Source: Pseudomonas inefficax
Lineage (GTDB): Bacteria > Pseudomonadota > Gammaproteobacteria > Pseudomonadales > Pseudomonadaceae
Direction of reading: 5' to 3'
DNA: 64,000 nt
Assembly: GCF_900277125.1 (NCBI RefSeq)
Contig: NZ_OPYN01000240.1
Coordinates: 62,001 to 126,000, forward strand
Below the pieces are notes generated by a model. The model saw nothing but the letters and a program-made list of their open reading frames with translations, did not search any database and was not told the origin of the DNA. Positions within the stretch are counted from its first letter, which is position 1, and the number at the start of each line of letters is the position of its first letter. The position numbers and the translations under genes were made by a program. Below are positions 31,624 through 40,127 of the stretch, one piece after another.

Positions 31624-32583
31624 ATGAACCGATACGCCCCCAGGATCTTCGCCATCGCGCTGATCGCCCTACTCGCAGCAGCCGGCGGGCTGGGATACTG
31701 GAAATCGCTCCACGACCAGTTGCCCGAAGGCCTGAGCATGGGCAACGGCCGCCTCGAAGCCACCGAAGTGCAGATCGCCAGCAAAATCCCCGGCCGCCTG
31801 GCCGAAGTGCTGGTCGACGAAGGTGACAAGGTCACTCGCGGCCAGCTGCTAGCGCGTATCGACACCCGCACCATGGAAGCCCAACGCAGCCAGGCCGAAG
31901 CTGAAGTGCTGCGCGCCCGGGAAAACTACGCCGCCGCCCAGGCCAGTGTGCAGCTGCGCCAGAGCGAACTGCTGCTGGCCAGCCAGGAGCTCAAGCGCGT
32001 GCGCGAGATCTTCCAGCGCAAGTACGCCAGCCAGCAGTTGCTCGACCAACAGCAGGCACGCTTCGACACGGCCAACGCCGCCGTGGTCGCCGCCCGCGCC
32101 CAGCTGGCGGCGATCAAGGCCGCCATCGGCGCCGCCGAGGCTCAGGTGGCGCAACTCACCAGCGAAATCGACGACAGCAGCTTGCGCGCACCGATCGACG
32201 GCATCATCCAGCTGCGCCTGGCCGAGCCGGGTGAAGTGCTGGGTGCCGGTGGCCGTGTGCTGATGTTGATCGACCCCAGCGACCAGTACATGAACCTTTA
32301 CCTGCCGGCCTCCACCAGCGGTCGGCTGACCGTCGGCGACCAGGCGCGAATCGTGCTCGATGCCCTGCCCGAGCAGGCGCTACCGGCGAAGGTGGTCTTT
32401 GTCGCGGCCAAGGCCCAGTTCACCCCCAAGCAGGTGGAAACCCGCGACGAGCGACAGAAGCTGGTGTTCCGCGTCAAGCTGCGCCTGAGCGACCCCGGTG
32501 CTGTGCCGCAGGCCAAGCCAGGCATGCCAGGCGCCGGCTATGTACGCACGGCTGAAGTGGACTGGCCGGCCAACCTGCAATGA
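31624..32583 (+). CDS. HlyD-family membrane fusion protein (YhiI-like)
   Basis: Periplasmic adaptor, 319 residues with one N-terminal membrane anchor (FAIALIALLAAAGGLGYW). A biotinyl/lipoyl-like strand set (GRLEATEVQIASKIPGRLAEVLVDEGDKV, quoted by its ends G40-V68) is followed by an alpha-helical hairpin of about 100 residues and a beta-barrel (RAPIDGIIQLRLAEPGE). The stop overlaps the next start by 4 bp (ATGA at 32580-32583). It pairs with the RbbA-like ATPase and permease as in E. coli yhiI-rbbA-yhhJ. Probably exports a substrate still unknown. Confidence 0.9.
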   Translation: MNRYAPRIFAIALIALLAAAGGLGYWKSLHDQLPEGLSMGNGRLEATEVQIASKIPGRLAEVLVDEGDKVTRGQLLARIDTRTMEAQRSQAEAEVLRARENYAAAQASVQLRQSELLLASQELKRVREIFQRKYASQQLLDQQQARFDTANAAVVAARAQLAAIKAAIGAAEAQVAQLTSEIDDSSLRAPIDGIIQLRLAEPGEVLGAGGRVLMLIDPSDQYMNLYLPASTSGRLTVGDQARIVLDALPEQALPAKVVFVAAKAQFTPKQVETRDERQKLVFRVKLRLSDPGAVPQAKPGMPGAGYVRTAEVDWPANLQ

Positions 32584-35300
32584 ACGCCCCGGCATTGCTG
32601 GCCGAGGGCATCAGCCATCGCTATGGCGACTTGGTAGCTCTGCACCCCCTTGGGTTCAGCCTGCCGGCGGGCACCCGCTGCGCGCTGATCGGCCCTGACG
32701 GGGCTGGCAAATCGACCCTGCTGGGGCTGATCGCCGGCGTCAAGCGCCTGCAACAGGGCGAACTGCAGGTGCTGGGCGGCTCGATTCGCCAACGCCGCCA
32801 TCGCGCGGCGCTGTACCCGAAAGTGGCTTTCATGCCGCAGGGGCTGGGTAACAACCTGTATCCGGAACTGTCGATCCGCGAAAACATCCGCTTTTTCGCC
32901 ACCCTGTTCGGCCTCGGCCGCCGCGAATGCGAACAGCGCATGGCCAACCTGCTGCAGGCCACCGACCTGCAGCGCTTCGCCGAGCGCCCGGCGGGCAAGC
33001 TGTCGGGCGGCATGAAGCAGAAGCTGGGGCTGTGCTGCGCGCTTATCCACGAACCGGACCTGCTGATCCTCGACGAACCGACCACCGGTGTCGACCCGCT
33101 GTCACGGCGGCGCTTCTGGGAGCTGGTCGAACAGGTGCGCGCGCAACGCCCGCAACTGACCCTGCTGGTGGCCACCGCCTACATGGAGGAAGCCGAACAA
33201 TTCGAGCATTGCCTGATGCTCGACGGCGGCCGCCTGCTGGCCGCAGGCCCCAGCCATGAACTGGCCGCAGTCACCCCCAGCGGCAAGCTGGACGACGCCT
33301 TCACCCACTACCAGGGCGCGGGCAAGGCATACCATCAACCCCTGACCATCCCGCCGCGCCCTGCCATGGACGGCCCGGTCGCCATCGAGGCGCACGACCT
33401 GACCCTGCGCTTTGGTGACTTCACAGCGGTCAACAAGGTCAGTTTCGCCATTGGCCGCGGGGAGATCTTCGGCTTTCTCGGCTCCAACGGCTGTGGCAAG
33501 ACCACCACCATGAAAGTGCTCACCGGCCTGATGCCGGCCAGCGAGGGCAGCGCCAGCCTGCTCGGCCGCCCGGTGGATGCCAGCGACCTGGCCACGCGCA
33601 AACGGGTCGGTTTCATGTCGCAGAGTTTTTCGCTGTATGGCGAGCTCAGCACCCGGCAGAACCTGGCCCTGCATGCCCGCCTGTTCGACCTGCCCAAGGC
33701 CGAAACCGCCCAGCGCATCGATGAGCTGATCGAACGCTTCGACCTGAGCGCCATCGCCGACCAGCCGTCCGGCGCCCTGCCCCTCGGCCTGCGCCAGCGC
33801 CTGTCACTGGCGGTGGCGGTGCTGCATCGCCCGGAGGTGCTGATCCTCGACGAACCCACCTCCGGCGTCGACCCGGCCGCCCGCGACGATTTCTGGCGCC
33901 TGCTGGTGGAGCTGTCACGCGAGCAGGGCGTGACCATTTTCCTCTCCACCCACTTCATGAACGAAGCCCAGCGCTGCGACCGCATCTCGCTGATGCATGC
34001 CGGCCGGGTGCTGGCCTGCGACACGCCCGACGCCTTGCAGCACCAGTACCAGGGCGACACCCTGGAAGACGCGTTCGTACGTTGCCTGGAACAGGCCCAG
34101 GAACTGGCCCCGCAGGCCACCGACAATACCGTGCTGGAGCAGGCAGCCTCGCCTGCACCGGCGCTGCGCCAAGGCTTCAGCCTGCGCCGCCTGCTGACCG
34201 TGGCCAGCCGTGAGGGCAAGGAGTTGCTGCGCGACAAGGTACGCCTGGCCTTCGCCCTGCTGGGCGCGATGTTCATGATGGTGATCTTCGGCTATGGCAT
34301 TTCCCTGGATGTGGAAAACCTCGCCTTTGCCGTGCACGATCAGGACCAAAGCCCGCAAAGCCGGGCCTACCTCGAAGCCTTTCGTGGTTCACGCTATTTC
34401 GCCGAGCAGGCGCCCATCCGTGATACCCGCGAAATGCACCAGCGCCTGCAGCGCTCGGAAATCAAACTGGCGCTGGAAATTCCGCCCGGCTTTGGCCGCG
34501 ACCTGTACGCCGGACGCCAACCGGTGGTGGCCGCCTGGCTCGACGGCGGCATGCCGTTCCGCGCGGAAACCAGCCGCAACTACGTGGAGGCCGTGCACCA
34601 GGCCAACCTCGAGCAACTGGCCAAGGCCAGCCCCCTGCCGCAGCCGCGCCAGGACCTGGTGCGCCTGGAAACCCGTTTTCGCTACAACCAGGATGTGGTC
34701 AGCGTGAACGCCATCGGCCCGGGGGTGATGGCGCTGATCCTGGCCTTCATCCCGGCCATGCTCACCGCGCTGGGCATCGTCCGCGAGAAAGAGCTCGGCT
34801 CCATCACCAACTTCTACGCCACGCCCCTCACCCGCCTGGAGTTCCTGCTCGGCAAGCAGGTACCCTATCTGGTCGTGAGCCTGGTCAACCTCGCTTTGCT
34901 GGTGGCGATGAACCGCTGGCTGTTCGCCGTGCCGCTCAAGGGCAGCGTGCTGGCCCTGGCCTGCGGCGGCGTTGCCTACCTGCTGGCGACCACCAGCCTG
35001 GGCCTGCTGATTTCGGCGTTCACCCGCACCCAGATCGCCGCCATTCTCGGCACCATGATCATCACCAGCCTGCCGACCATCCAGTTTTCCGGGCTGATCG
35101 TGCCACGTTCGTCACTGGACGGCGCGGCAGCAGTCATGGGCCAACTGTTCCCGGCGGGCTACTTCCTCGACATCGCGGTCGGCACCTTCACCAAGGCGCT
35201 GGGCCTGCGCGAACTGTGGCCGCAGTGCCTGATCCTGCTGAGCTTCTTTGCCGTGTTCACCGGCCTGAGCCTGGCGATGCTGAAGAAGCAGGAGGCCTGA
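32580..35300 (+). CDS. rbbA: ABC transporter with two ATPase domains fused to a permease (RbbA/YhiH-like)
   Basis: The protein has 906 residues: two complete nucleotide-binding domains, then an ABC-2 membrane domain. Domain 1 has GPDGAGKS (38-45), SGGMKQKLGL and LLILDEPTTGVDP; domain 2 has GSNGCGKT (from about 301), GLRQRLSLAVAVLHRP and VLILDEPTSGVDP. Helices begin near residue 555. The closest named relative is E. coli RbbA, described as a ribosome-bound ATPase, although the architecture says drug or lipid exporter. It overlaps the HlyD gene and leaves one base before the permease gene. Confidence 0.9.
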   Translation: MNAPALLAEGISHRYGDLVALHPLGFSLPAGTRCALIGPDGAGKSTLLGLIAGVKRLQQGELQVLGGSIRQRRHRAALYPKVAFMPQGLGNNLYPELSIRENIRFFATLFGLGRRECEQRMANLLQATDLQRFAERPAGKLSGGMKQKLGLCCALIHEPDLLILDEPTTGVDPLSRRRFWELVEQVRAQRPQLTLLVATAYMEEAEQFEHCLMLDGGRLLAAGPSHELAAVTPSGKLDDAFTHYQGAGKAYHQPLTIPPRPAMDGPVAIEAHDLTLRFGDFTAVNKVSFAIGRGEIFGFLGSNGCGKTTTMKVLTGLMPASEGSASLLGRPVDASDLATRKRVGFMSQSFSLYGELSTRQNLALHARLFDLPKAETAQRIDELIERFDLSAIADQPSGALPLGLRQRLSLAVAVLHRPEVLILDEPTSGVDPAARDDFWRLLVELSREQGVTIFLSTHFMNEAQRCDRISLMHAGRVLACDTPDALQHQYQGDTLEDAFVRCLEQAQELAPQATDNTVLEQAASPAPALRQGFSLRRLLTVASREGKELLRDKVRLAFALLGAMFMMVIFGYGISLDVENLAFAVHDQDQSPQSRAYLEAFRGSRYFAEQAPIRDTREMHQRLQRSEIKLALEIPPGFGRDLYAGRQPVVAAWLDGGMPFRAETSRNYVEAVHQANLEQLAKASPLPQPRQDLVRLETRFRYNQDVVSVNAIGPGVMALILAFIPAMLTALGIVREKELGSITNFYATPLTRLEFLLGKQVPYLVVSLVNLALLVAMNRWLFAVPLKGSVLALACGGVAYLLATTSLGLLISAFTRTQIAAILGTMIITSLPTIQFSGLIVPRSSLDGAAAVMGQLFPAGYFLDIAVGTFTKALGLRELWPQCLILLSFFAVFTGLSLAMLKKQEA

Positions 35301-35301
35301 G

Positions 35302-36414
35302 ATGTCGCGCCTGAACCACACCCTGCGCCTGGGCCTTAAAGAGCTGACCAGCCTGCGCCATGACAGCGTACTGCTGTTGTTCCTGCTGTATGCCTTCAGC
35401 GTGGCCATCTACATGCCGGCGGCGGGCTCGGTAATCGGCGTGCACAACGCCAGTGTCGCGATAGTGGACGAAGACCACAGCCTGCTCTCGCGCAAACTCG
35501 GCGAAGCCTTGCAACCGCCCGAGTTCCAGCCCGCCGCGCCGCTGGCAGCAGAGCGCCTGGACCAGGCCATGGACAGCGGCCAGTACACCTTCGTGATCAA
35601 CGTGCCGGTGAATTTCCAGAGCGACCTGCTAGCCGGGCGCTCGCCGGAGCTGCAGATCAATGTCGACGCCACGGCCATGAGCCAGGCCTTCATGGGGGCG
35701 GGCTACATCGGCCGCATCTTCGAACGCGAGTTGCTCGACTACAGCCAGCGCAGCAACACGCAGAGCCCGGTGGTGATCAACGCCAAGGCCCTGTTCAACC
35801 CCAACCTGGAGGGTGGCTGGTTCCTCGCGGTGATCCAGATCGTCAACAACATCACCATCCTGGCGATCATCCTCACCGGCACCGCGCTGCTGCGCGAACG
35901 CGAGCACGGCACCCTCGACCACCTGCTGGTGCTACCGCTGACCGCGCTGGAAATCATGCTGGCGAAAATCGCCAGCAACGCGCTGGTGGTGGTGATCTGC
36001 ACCTGGATTTCGCTGGTGGTTGTGGTCAAGGGTGCGCTTGGCGTGCCGTTGGTCGGCTCGATGGGGCTGTTCCTGGCAGTGACCGCGCTGTACCTGTTCG
36101 CCAGTACCGCACTAGGGATATTCCTCGCCACCCTGGCACGCTCGACGCCGCAGTTCGGCCTGCTGGCGATCCCGGTGATCATCCCGATGCTGTTGCTGTC
36201 AGGCGGTAGCACACCGCTGGACAGCATGCCGCAGTGGTTGCAGTGGGTGATGCAAGGGTCGCCGTCGACTCACTTCGTCAGCCTTGGCGCCGCAATCCTG
36301 TTCCGTGATGCCGGGTGGACGGTGGTGTGGCCCGACATCCTGGCGCTGGCCGTGATCGGCCTGGTGTTCTTCAGCGTGGCGCTGGCACGATTTCGCCGTA
36401 GCCTGGCGTCCTGA
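35302..36414 (+). CDS. yhhJ: ABC-2 type permease (YhhJ-like)
   Basis: The protein has 370 residues. One helix near the N-terminus (SVLLLFLLYAFSVAIYMPAAG), a periplasmic domain, then five helices from about 175 on (FLAVIQIVNNITILAIILTG onwards). The C-terminal PQFGLLAIPVIIPMLLLSGGSTP matches ABC2_membrane_3 permeases. The start is 1 bp after the RbbA-like stop (TGAG-ATG), so the three genes form one operon. It provides the second membrane half beside the permease domain of RbbA. Confidence 0.9.
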   Translation: MSRLNHTLRLGLKELTSLRHDSVLLLFLLYAFSVAIYMPAAGSVIGVHNASVAIVDEDHSLLSRKLGEALQPPEFQPAAPLAAERLDQAMDSGQYTFVINVPVNFQSDLLAGRSPELQINVDATAMSQAFMGAGYIGRIFERELLDYSQRSNTQSPVVINAKALFNPNLEGGWFLAVIQIVNNITILAIILTGTALLREREHGTLDHLLVLPLTALEIMLAKIASNALVVVICTWISLVVVVKGALGVPLVGSMGLFLAVTALYLFASTALGIFLATLARSTPQFGLLAIPVIIPMLLLSGGSTPLDSMPQWLQWVMQGSPSTHFVSLGAAILFRDAGWTVVWPDILALAVIGLVFFSVALARFRRSLAS

Positions 36415-36455
36415 TCCGCGCACTCCCGGCTCAAACTCTGAAAGATTGCGCGATT

Positions 36456-36545
36456 CCTGTGGGAGCGGGTTTACCCGCGAACACCGGCGCAGCCGGTGCC
36501 ATGCACCGCGTTGGATTCTTCGCGGCTAAAGCCGCTCCCACAGGG
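36456..36545. repeat. Class I REP pair, outward form with conserved hairpin spacer
   Basis: CTGTGGGAGCGGGTTTACCC...CGCGAA, then a spacer with CACCGGC-GCA-GCCGGTG, then TTCGCGGCTAAAGCCGCTCC...CACAGG. The unit order is opposite to the facing pairs and the spacer matches the one at 54305-54392. Confidence 0.9.
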
Positions 36546-36595
36546 ATCGCGCCACAGTGCGGATTGCGCTGCTCCTGAGAGAGCCGGCTTGCCGG

Positions 36596-37000
36596 TCACT
36601 GCACGATCAGGTTGTTGAACAGCAGGTCCTCAACAATCGGCTTGCCCTCTTCTGCTTCCATCACCTGCTGCACCTGCTTCAGCGCTTCCTGGCGAAGATG
36701 CTCCTTGGCTTCGACGTTGCTCATGCTGTCCACCGACTGCTGGGTGAACAGCGCCACCAGCTGGTTGCGGATCAGCGGCTCGTGGTGCTTCACCGCCTTC
36801 GCGGCTTCGTCGCCGGTCACGCGCAGGGCCACGTCGGCCTTGTACACGCGCAACCGCGGGCTGCCGTCGAGCGCATAGTTGCCGACAAAGGGCGGGCTCA
36901 GGCTGATGTAGGCGACCTTGGGCGCCCCTTCCTTGGCTTCCTCGGCCATGGCCGCAGCCGGCAGCAGCAGCGCCAGCACCATCAAGATCCACGCTTTCAC
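36596..37000 (-). CDS. FliL-domain exported or membrane protein
   Basis: The protein has 134 residues. I place the start at a GTG (36998-37000) preceded by GAGGAG; the in-frame ATG upstream would need a non-coding leader. An N-terminal hydrophobic stretch (VKAWILMVLALLLPAAAMA) is probably a signal peptide, followed by LSPPFVGNYALD and HEPLIRNQLVALFTQQSVDSM, matching the FliL C-terminal domain. No flagellar genes lie nearby, so it is a stand-alone FliL-like protein. It is divergent from the oxidoreductase gene. Confidence 0.8.
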   Translation of the reverse strand: MKAWILMVLALLLPAAAMAEEAKEGAPKVAYISLSPPFVGNYALDGSPRLRVYKADVALRVTGDEAAKAVKHHEPLIRNQLVALFTQQSVDSMSNVEAKEHLRQEALKQVQQVMEAEEGKPIVEDLLFNNLIVQ

Positions 37001-37169
37001 AAATTCGCTCCTCAATACAGTTGGCGCCAGCTTACCCAGCATGCCCTTCAAACCCAAGCCCGGGCTAGTGCCGCCACTTATGCCCACACATCAGGGCGGG
37101 CCATGCTCGTTGACCCGGCAGACGGCCTTCCTACACTTATCGGCCACGACCCGCAAAGGAATAGCCCCG

Positions 37170-38147
37170 ATGAAAGCTGTGTTGTGCAAAACCCTGGGCC
37201 CGGCGCGCAACCTGGTGCTGGAAGAAGTACCCAGCCCGGTGCCGAAGAAAAACGAAATCCTGCTGGATGTGCATGCCGCCGGGGTCAACTTCCCCGATAC
37301 CCTGATCATCGAAGGCAAGTACCAGTTCCAGCCACCGTTGCCGTTCTCCCCGGGCGGCGAGGCGGCGGGCGTGGTGGCCGCAGTCGGGGAAAAAGCCGGC
37401 GCGTTCAAGGTCGGCGACCGGGTCATGGCGCTGACCGGCTGGGGTGCGTTCGCCGAGCAGGTGGCGGTGCCGTTCTACAATGTGCTGCCGATCCCCCCGA
37501 GCATGGACTTCACCACCGCTGCAGCGTTCGGCATGACCTACGGCACCTCCATGCACGCCCTGCGCCAGCGCGGCCAGTTGCAGGCGGGCGAGACCCTGCT
37601 CGTGCTGGGCGCGTCCGGTGGGGTCGGGCTGGCGGCGGTGGAGATCGGCAAGGCGCTGGGCGCGCGGGTAATCGCGGCGGCCAGCAGTGCGGAGAAACTG
37701 GCCGTGGCCAAGGCAGCCGGGGCAGATGAACTGATCGACTACAGCCAGGCCAGCCTGCGTGAGGAGATCAAGCGCTTGACGGGTGGCCAGGGCGTCGACG
37801 TGGTCTACGACCCGGTCGGTGGCGAGTTGTTCGAGCAGGCGGTGCGCGGGCTGGCCTGGAATGGCCGGTTGCTGGTGGTGGGCTTTGCCAGCGGGACCAT
37901 CCCGCAGTTGGCGGCCAACTTGGTGTTGCTCAAGGGTGCAGCGGTGCTCGGGGTGTTCTGGGGGGCATTTGCCCAGCGCCAGCCAGAGGACAATGCGGCC
38001 AACTTCCGGCAGCTGTTTGCCTGGCATGCCGAAGGCAAGTTGAAGCCGCTGGTGTCGCAGACTTATCCACTGGCGGAGGCAGGAGCTGCCATCGAAAAGT
38101 TGGGGCAGCGGCAGGCTGTGGGTAAGTTGGTGGTGCTGGCCAGGTAA
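37170..38147 (+). CDS. Zinc-independent NADPH:quinone oxidoreductase (MDR family)
   Basis: Medium-chain reductase of the Qor group, 325 residues. VHAAGVNFPDTLIIEGKY (37-54 or so) lacks the zinc cysteine and histidine of alcohol dehydrogenases, marking the quinone-oxidoreductase class. The Rossmann loop is LLVLGASGGVGLAAVEIGKALGA near 145-166, with AxxGxxG form. The ORF track frame upstream runs into the divergent FliL-like gene, so I start at MKAVLCKTLGPA. It stands alone, with a class I REP pair behind it. Confidence 0.88.
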   Translation: MKAVLCKTLGPARNLVLEEVPSPVPKKNEILLDVHAAGVNFPDTLIIEGKYQFQPPLPFSPGGEAAGVVAAVGEKAGAFKVGDRVMALTGWGAFAEQVAVPFYNVLPIPPSMDFTTAAAFGMTYGTSMHALRQRGQLQAGETLLVLGASGGVGLAAVEIGKALGARVIAAASSAEKLAVAKAAGADELIDYSQASLREEIKRLTGGQGVDVVYDPVGGELFEQAVRGLAWNGRLLVVGFASGTIPQLAANLVLLKGAAVLGVFWGAFAQRQPEDNAANFRQLFAWHAEGKLKPLVSQTYPLAEAGAAIEKLGQRQAVGKLVVLAR

Positions 38148-38156
38148 GACAGTTCC

Positions 38157-38251
38157 GGCCTTTTCGCGGGCACGCCCGCTCCCACAGGAATACCATGCCG
38201 TTCGAGGCTGTGGTGATCCTGTGGGAGCGGGCGTGCCCGCGAAGAGGCCGG
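38157..38251. repeat. Inverted pair of class I REP elements
   Basis: Facing copies GGCCTTTTCGCGGGCACGCC...CCCACAGG and CTGTGGGAGCGGGCGTGCCC...CGAAGAGG lie between the convergent quinone oxidoreductase gene and chaC. The second ends 10 bp from the chaC stop. Confidence 0.93.
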
Positions 38252-38261
38252 TGCAGGAAAA

Positions 38262-38912
38262 TCAAACTTCGCGCAGGTTATGGCAGCGCCTGAACCGCGC
38301 CTCCAGGTTGCGATCGGGCATCTGGTGGCTGCGCAGGGCATTCAAGGTCTGTTCGACGTAATCACGCGTGGTGCCATAGCGCCCCTTGGCACTGGCCAGG
38401 ATCTGGCTGAGCAGGGTATCCGGGAGGTTCCCGGCGTAGCAGGGCAAATGCCGCTCCAGCACGAAGCCCAGAGCCTGCACCTTGCTGCCATCACCCAAAC
38501 GGCAACTGAGCCAGTGCGGCCGGTACGCCGGGTATGGCATCTCGCGCTGCCACAGGGCCATTAGCGAATCGTCCAGGGTACTTTCATCCAGCCGGTAGGC
38601 AAAACCACTGCAGGAGCCACCACGGTCCAGGCCGAACACCAGGCCGGGGGTTTCCGGAGTGCCGCGGTGTTCGTGCGACCACAGGTACAAGCCACGGTGG
38701 TAACCATGCACTCGAGCGCGTTGGCGTTCCACCGAGTTGCACTCCGGCCGCCAGATCAACGAACCATAGGCGAACAGCCACACCGGCCCACCCTGATGGC
38801 GAGACATGGTTGTCTTCATGGAACTGAACAACTGTTCGCGAGTATGTTGCTGACCGAAGTCGAGTGTCGGTGGATATGGAACTTCCCAGGACATACTTTC
38901 AAGTGCCGACAT
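38262..38912 (-). CDS. chaC: Glutathione-specific gamma-glutamylcyclotransferase ChaC
   Basis: Predicted to split glutathione into 5-oxoproline and Cys-Gly. It has 216 residues. The substrate-binding YGSLIW lies in WLFAYGSLIWRPE at about 45-57, then RVHGYHRGLYLWSHEHRGTPETPG-type (quoted only by RVHGYHRGL and GTPETPG) and the probable catalytic Glu in WQREMPYPAYRP. Several in-frame methionines occur before WLFAYGS, so the start may be up to about 35 residues later. It stands alone, leftward. Confidence 0.9.
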   Translation of the reverse strand: MSALESMSWEVPYPPTLDFGQQHTREQLFSSMKTTMSRHQGGPVWLFAYGSLIWRPECNSVERQRARVHGYHRGLYLWSHEHRGTPETPGLVFGLDRGGSCSGFAYRLDESTLDDSLMALWQREMPYPAYRPHWLSCRLGDGSKVQALGFVLERHLPCYAGNLPDTLLSQILASAKGRYGTTRDYVEQTLNALRSHQMPDRNLEARFRRCHNLREV

Positions 38913-39109
38913 AAGCTGCCGCCATTATCCCTGTGAACTACGGATGTAGCGAGATTCGATTACGATGCACCCCAAAGCCTCTGTACCAGGGGCGCTTGCA
39001 GTAACCATAGGACAGAAGTGCAGGAATACTCAAGCCCTCGCGCCAGAGTTTCATCCGCGCTCCCGACGACTGGAAAGTACTGTTTCGGCAACTGCGAAAG
39101 TTATTGGCC

Positions 39110-39132
39110 AAGGCGGTAACAATTACCGCCTT
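39110..39132. other. 10-bp perfect hairpin downstream of the reductase gene
   Basis: AAGGCGGTAA-CAA-TTACCGCCTT lies 27 bp past the stop of the leftward reductase. It has no T-tract on either strand. Within 38913-39158 (246 bp) I see nothing else supportable; a 65-codon open frame at 38965-39162 overlaps it and is not convincing. Confidence 0.55.
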
Positions 39133-39158
39133 ATACCCATACTTTCAAACTTCGGTTA

Positions 39159-40127
39159 TTAGCCGCGTGGCGCGTAGGCAAACACATCTGCGCGCATGCG
39201 ATGCGCATCCATGCCGGCTTCGACCAAGGCGTCGAGAGTGGCATAGATCATGTTCGGCGAGCCGCTGGCATATACATGCACGTTGTTGAGGTCGGCGATG
39301 TCCTCGCAGACAGCCTCATGCAGCATGCCGCAACGGCCTTCCCAGCCGCACAGGTCGCTGACCACCTGGTGCAGGAACAGATTGGGCAGGCGCTGCCATT
39401 CGTCCCAATGCTCGATCTGGTAGAAGTCCTCGGGCCGGCGCACGCCCCAGTACAGGTGAACCGGGTGCTTGAACCCCTTGGCCCGGCAATGCTCGACCAG
39501 GCTGTGCATCTGGCCCATGCCGGTGCCAGCAGCGATCAGCACCAGCGGCCCGTCAGGCAACTCGGCCAGGTGGGTGTCGCCGAACGGCATTTCGATGCGC
39601 GCCAGACCGTCGCGCTTGAGCTGCTCGATAAGTTGCACCGCACTGGGCTCGCGTGCCAGCACATGCAGCTCCAGCTCGCGCCCGGCATGGGGTGCGGAAG
39701 CCAGCGAAAACGCCGCCTGCTTGCCGCCTTCGCGCTCGATCATCAGGTACTGCCCCGCGTGGTAGCGCGGCGGCCTGCCAGCCGGCGCGCGCAACCGCAC
39801 GCGCCAGACGTCGCCACCGACCTCGACGCACTCACTGACACTGCACGCCAGTTTGCGCACCGGCAGCTCGCCCAGGGCGAGCACACCATCCCAGAGCAAC
39901 ACGCAATCCTCCAGCGGTTCGGCAATGCAGGTGAACAGCTCGCCATGGTCGCGGACTTCGCCGTCCTGGCGTACCCGGCCTTCGACCAACAACGCGGCGC
40001 AGACATGGCAATTGCCATTGCGGCAGCTGTTCGGGCAGTCATAGCCCAGCCGCCGCGCTCCATCCAGGATCCGTTCCCCGGGTTCGAGCGCCAGCACCGC
40101 CCCGGACGGCTGCAACGTTACCTGCAT
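39159..40127 (-). CDS. Ferredoxin-flavin-NAD(P)H reductase fusion coupled to ubiD
   Basis: Single-chain electron-transfer enzyme, 322 residues: a plant-type [2Fe-2S] domain with C35, C40, C43 and C67 (SCRNGNCHVC motif), an FNR-type FAD domain (RAPAGRPPRYHAGQYLMIER) and an NAD-binding domain (LVLIAAGTGMGQMHSLVEHC). Such proteins are often annotated CDP-6-deoxy-glucoseen reductase. Its ATG overlaps the ubiD TGA by one base, mimicking E. coli ubiD-fre; supply of reduced flavin to the UbiD/UbiX system is the likely role. The start at MQVTLQPSG is chosen over a longer one eight codons upstream that lies inside ubiD. Confidence 0.85.
   Translation of the reverse strand: MQVTLQPSGAVLALEPGERILDGARRLGYDCPNSCRNGNCHVCAALLVEGRVRQDGEVRDHGELFTCIAEPLEDCVLLWDGVLALGELPVRKLACSVSECVEVGGDVWRVRLRAPAGRPPRYHAGQYLMIEREGGKQAAFSLASAPHAGRELELHVLAREPSAVQLIEQLKRDGLARIEMPFGDTHLAELPDGPLVLIAAGTGMGQMHSLVEHCRAKGFKHPVHLYWGVRRPEDFYQIEHWDEWQRLPNLFLHQVVSDLCGWEGRCGMLHEAVCEDIADLNNVHVYASGSPNMIYATLDALVEAGMDAHRMRADVFAYAPRG

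Noticed and set aside
38965..39162. 65-codon plus-strand frame
   Set aside because: Overlaps a palindrome and the end of the reductase gene, with no Shine-Dalgarno and no recognised product.
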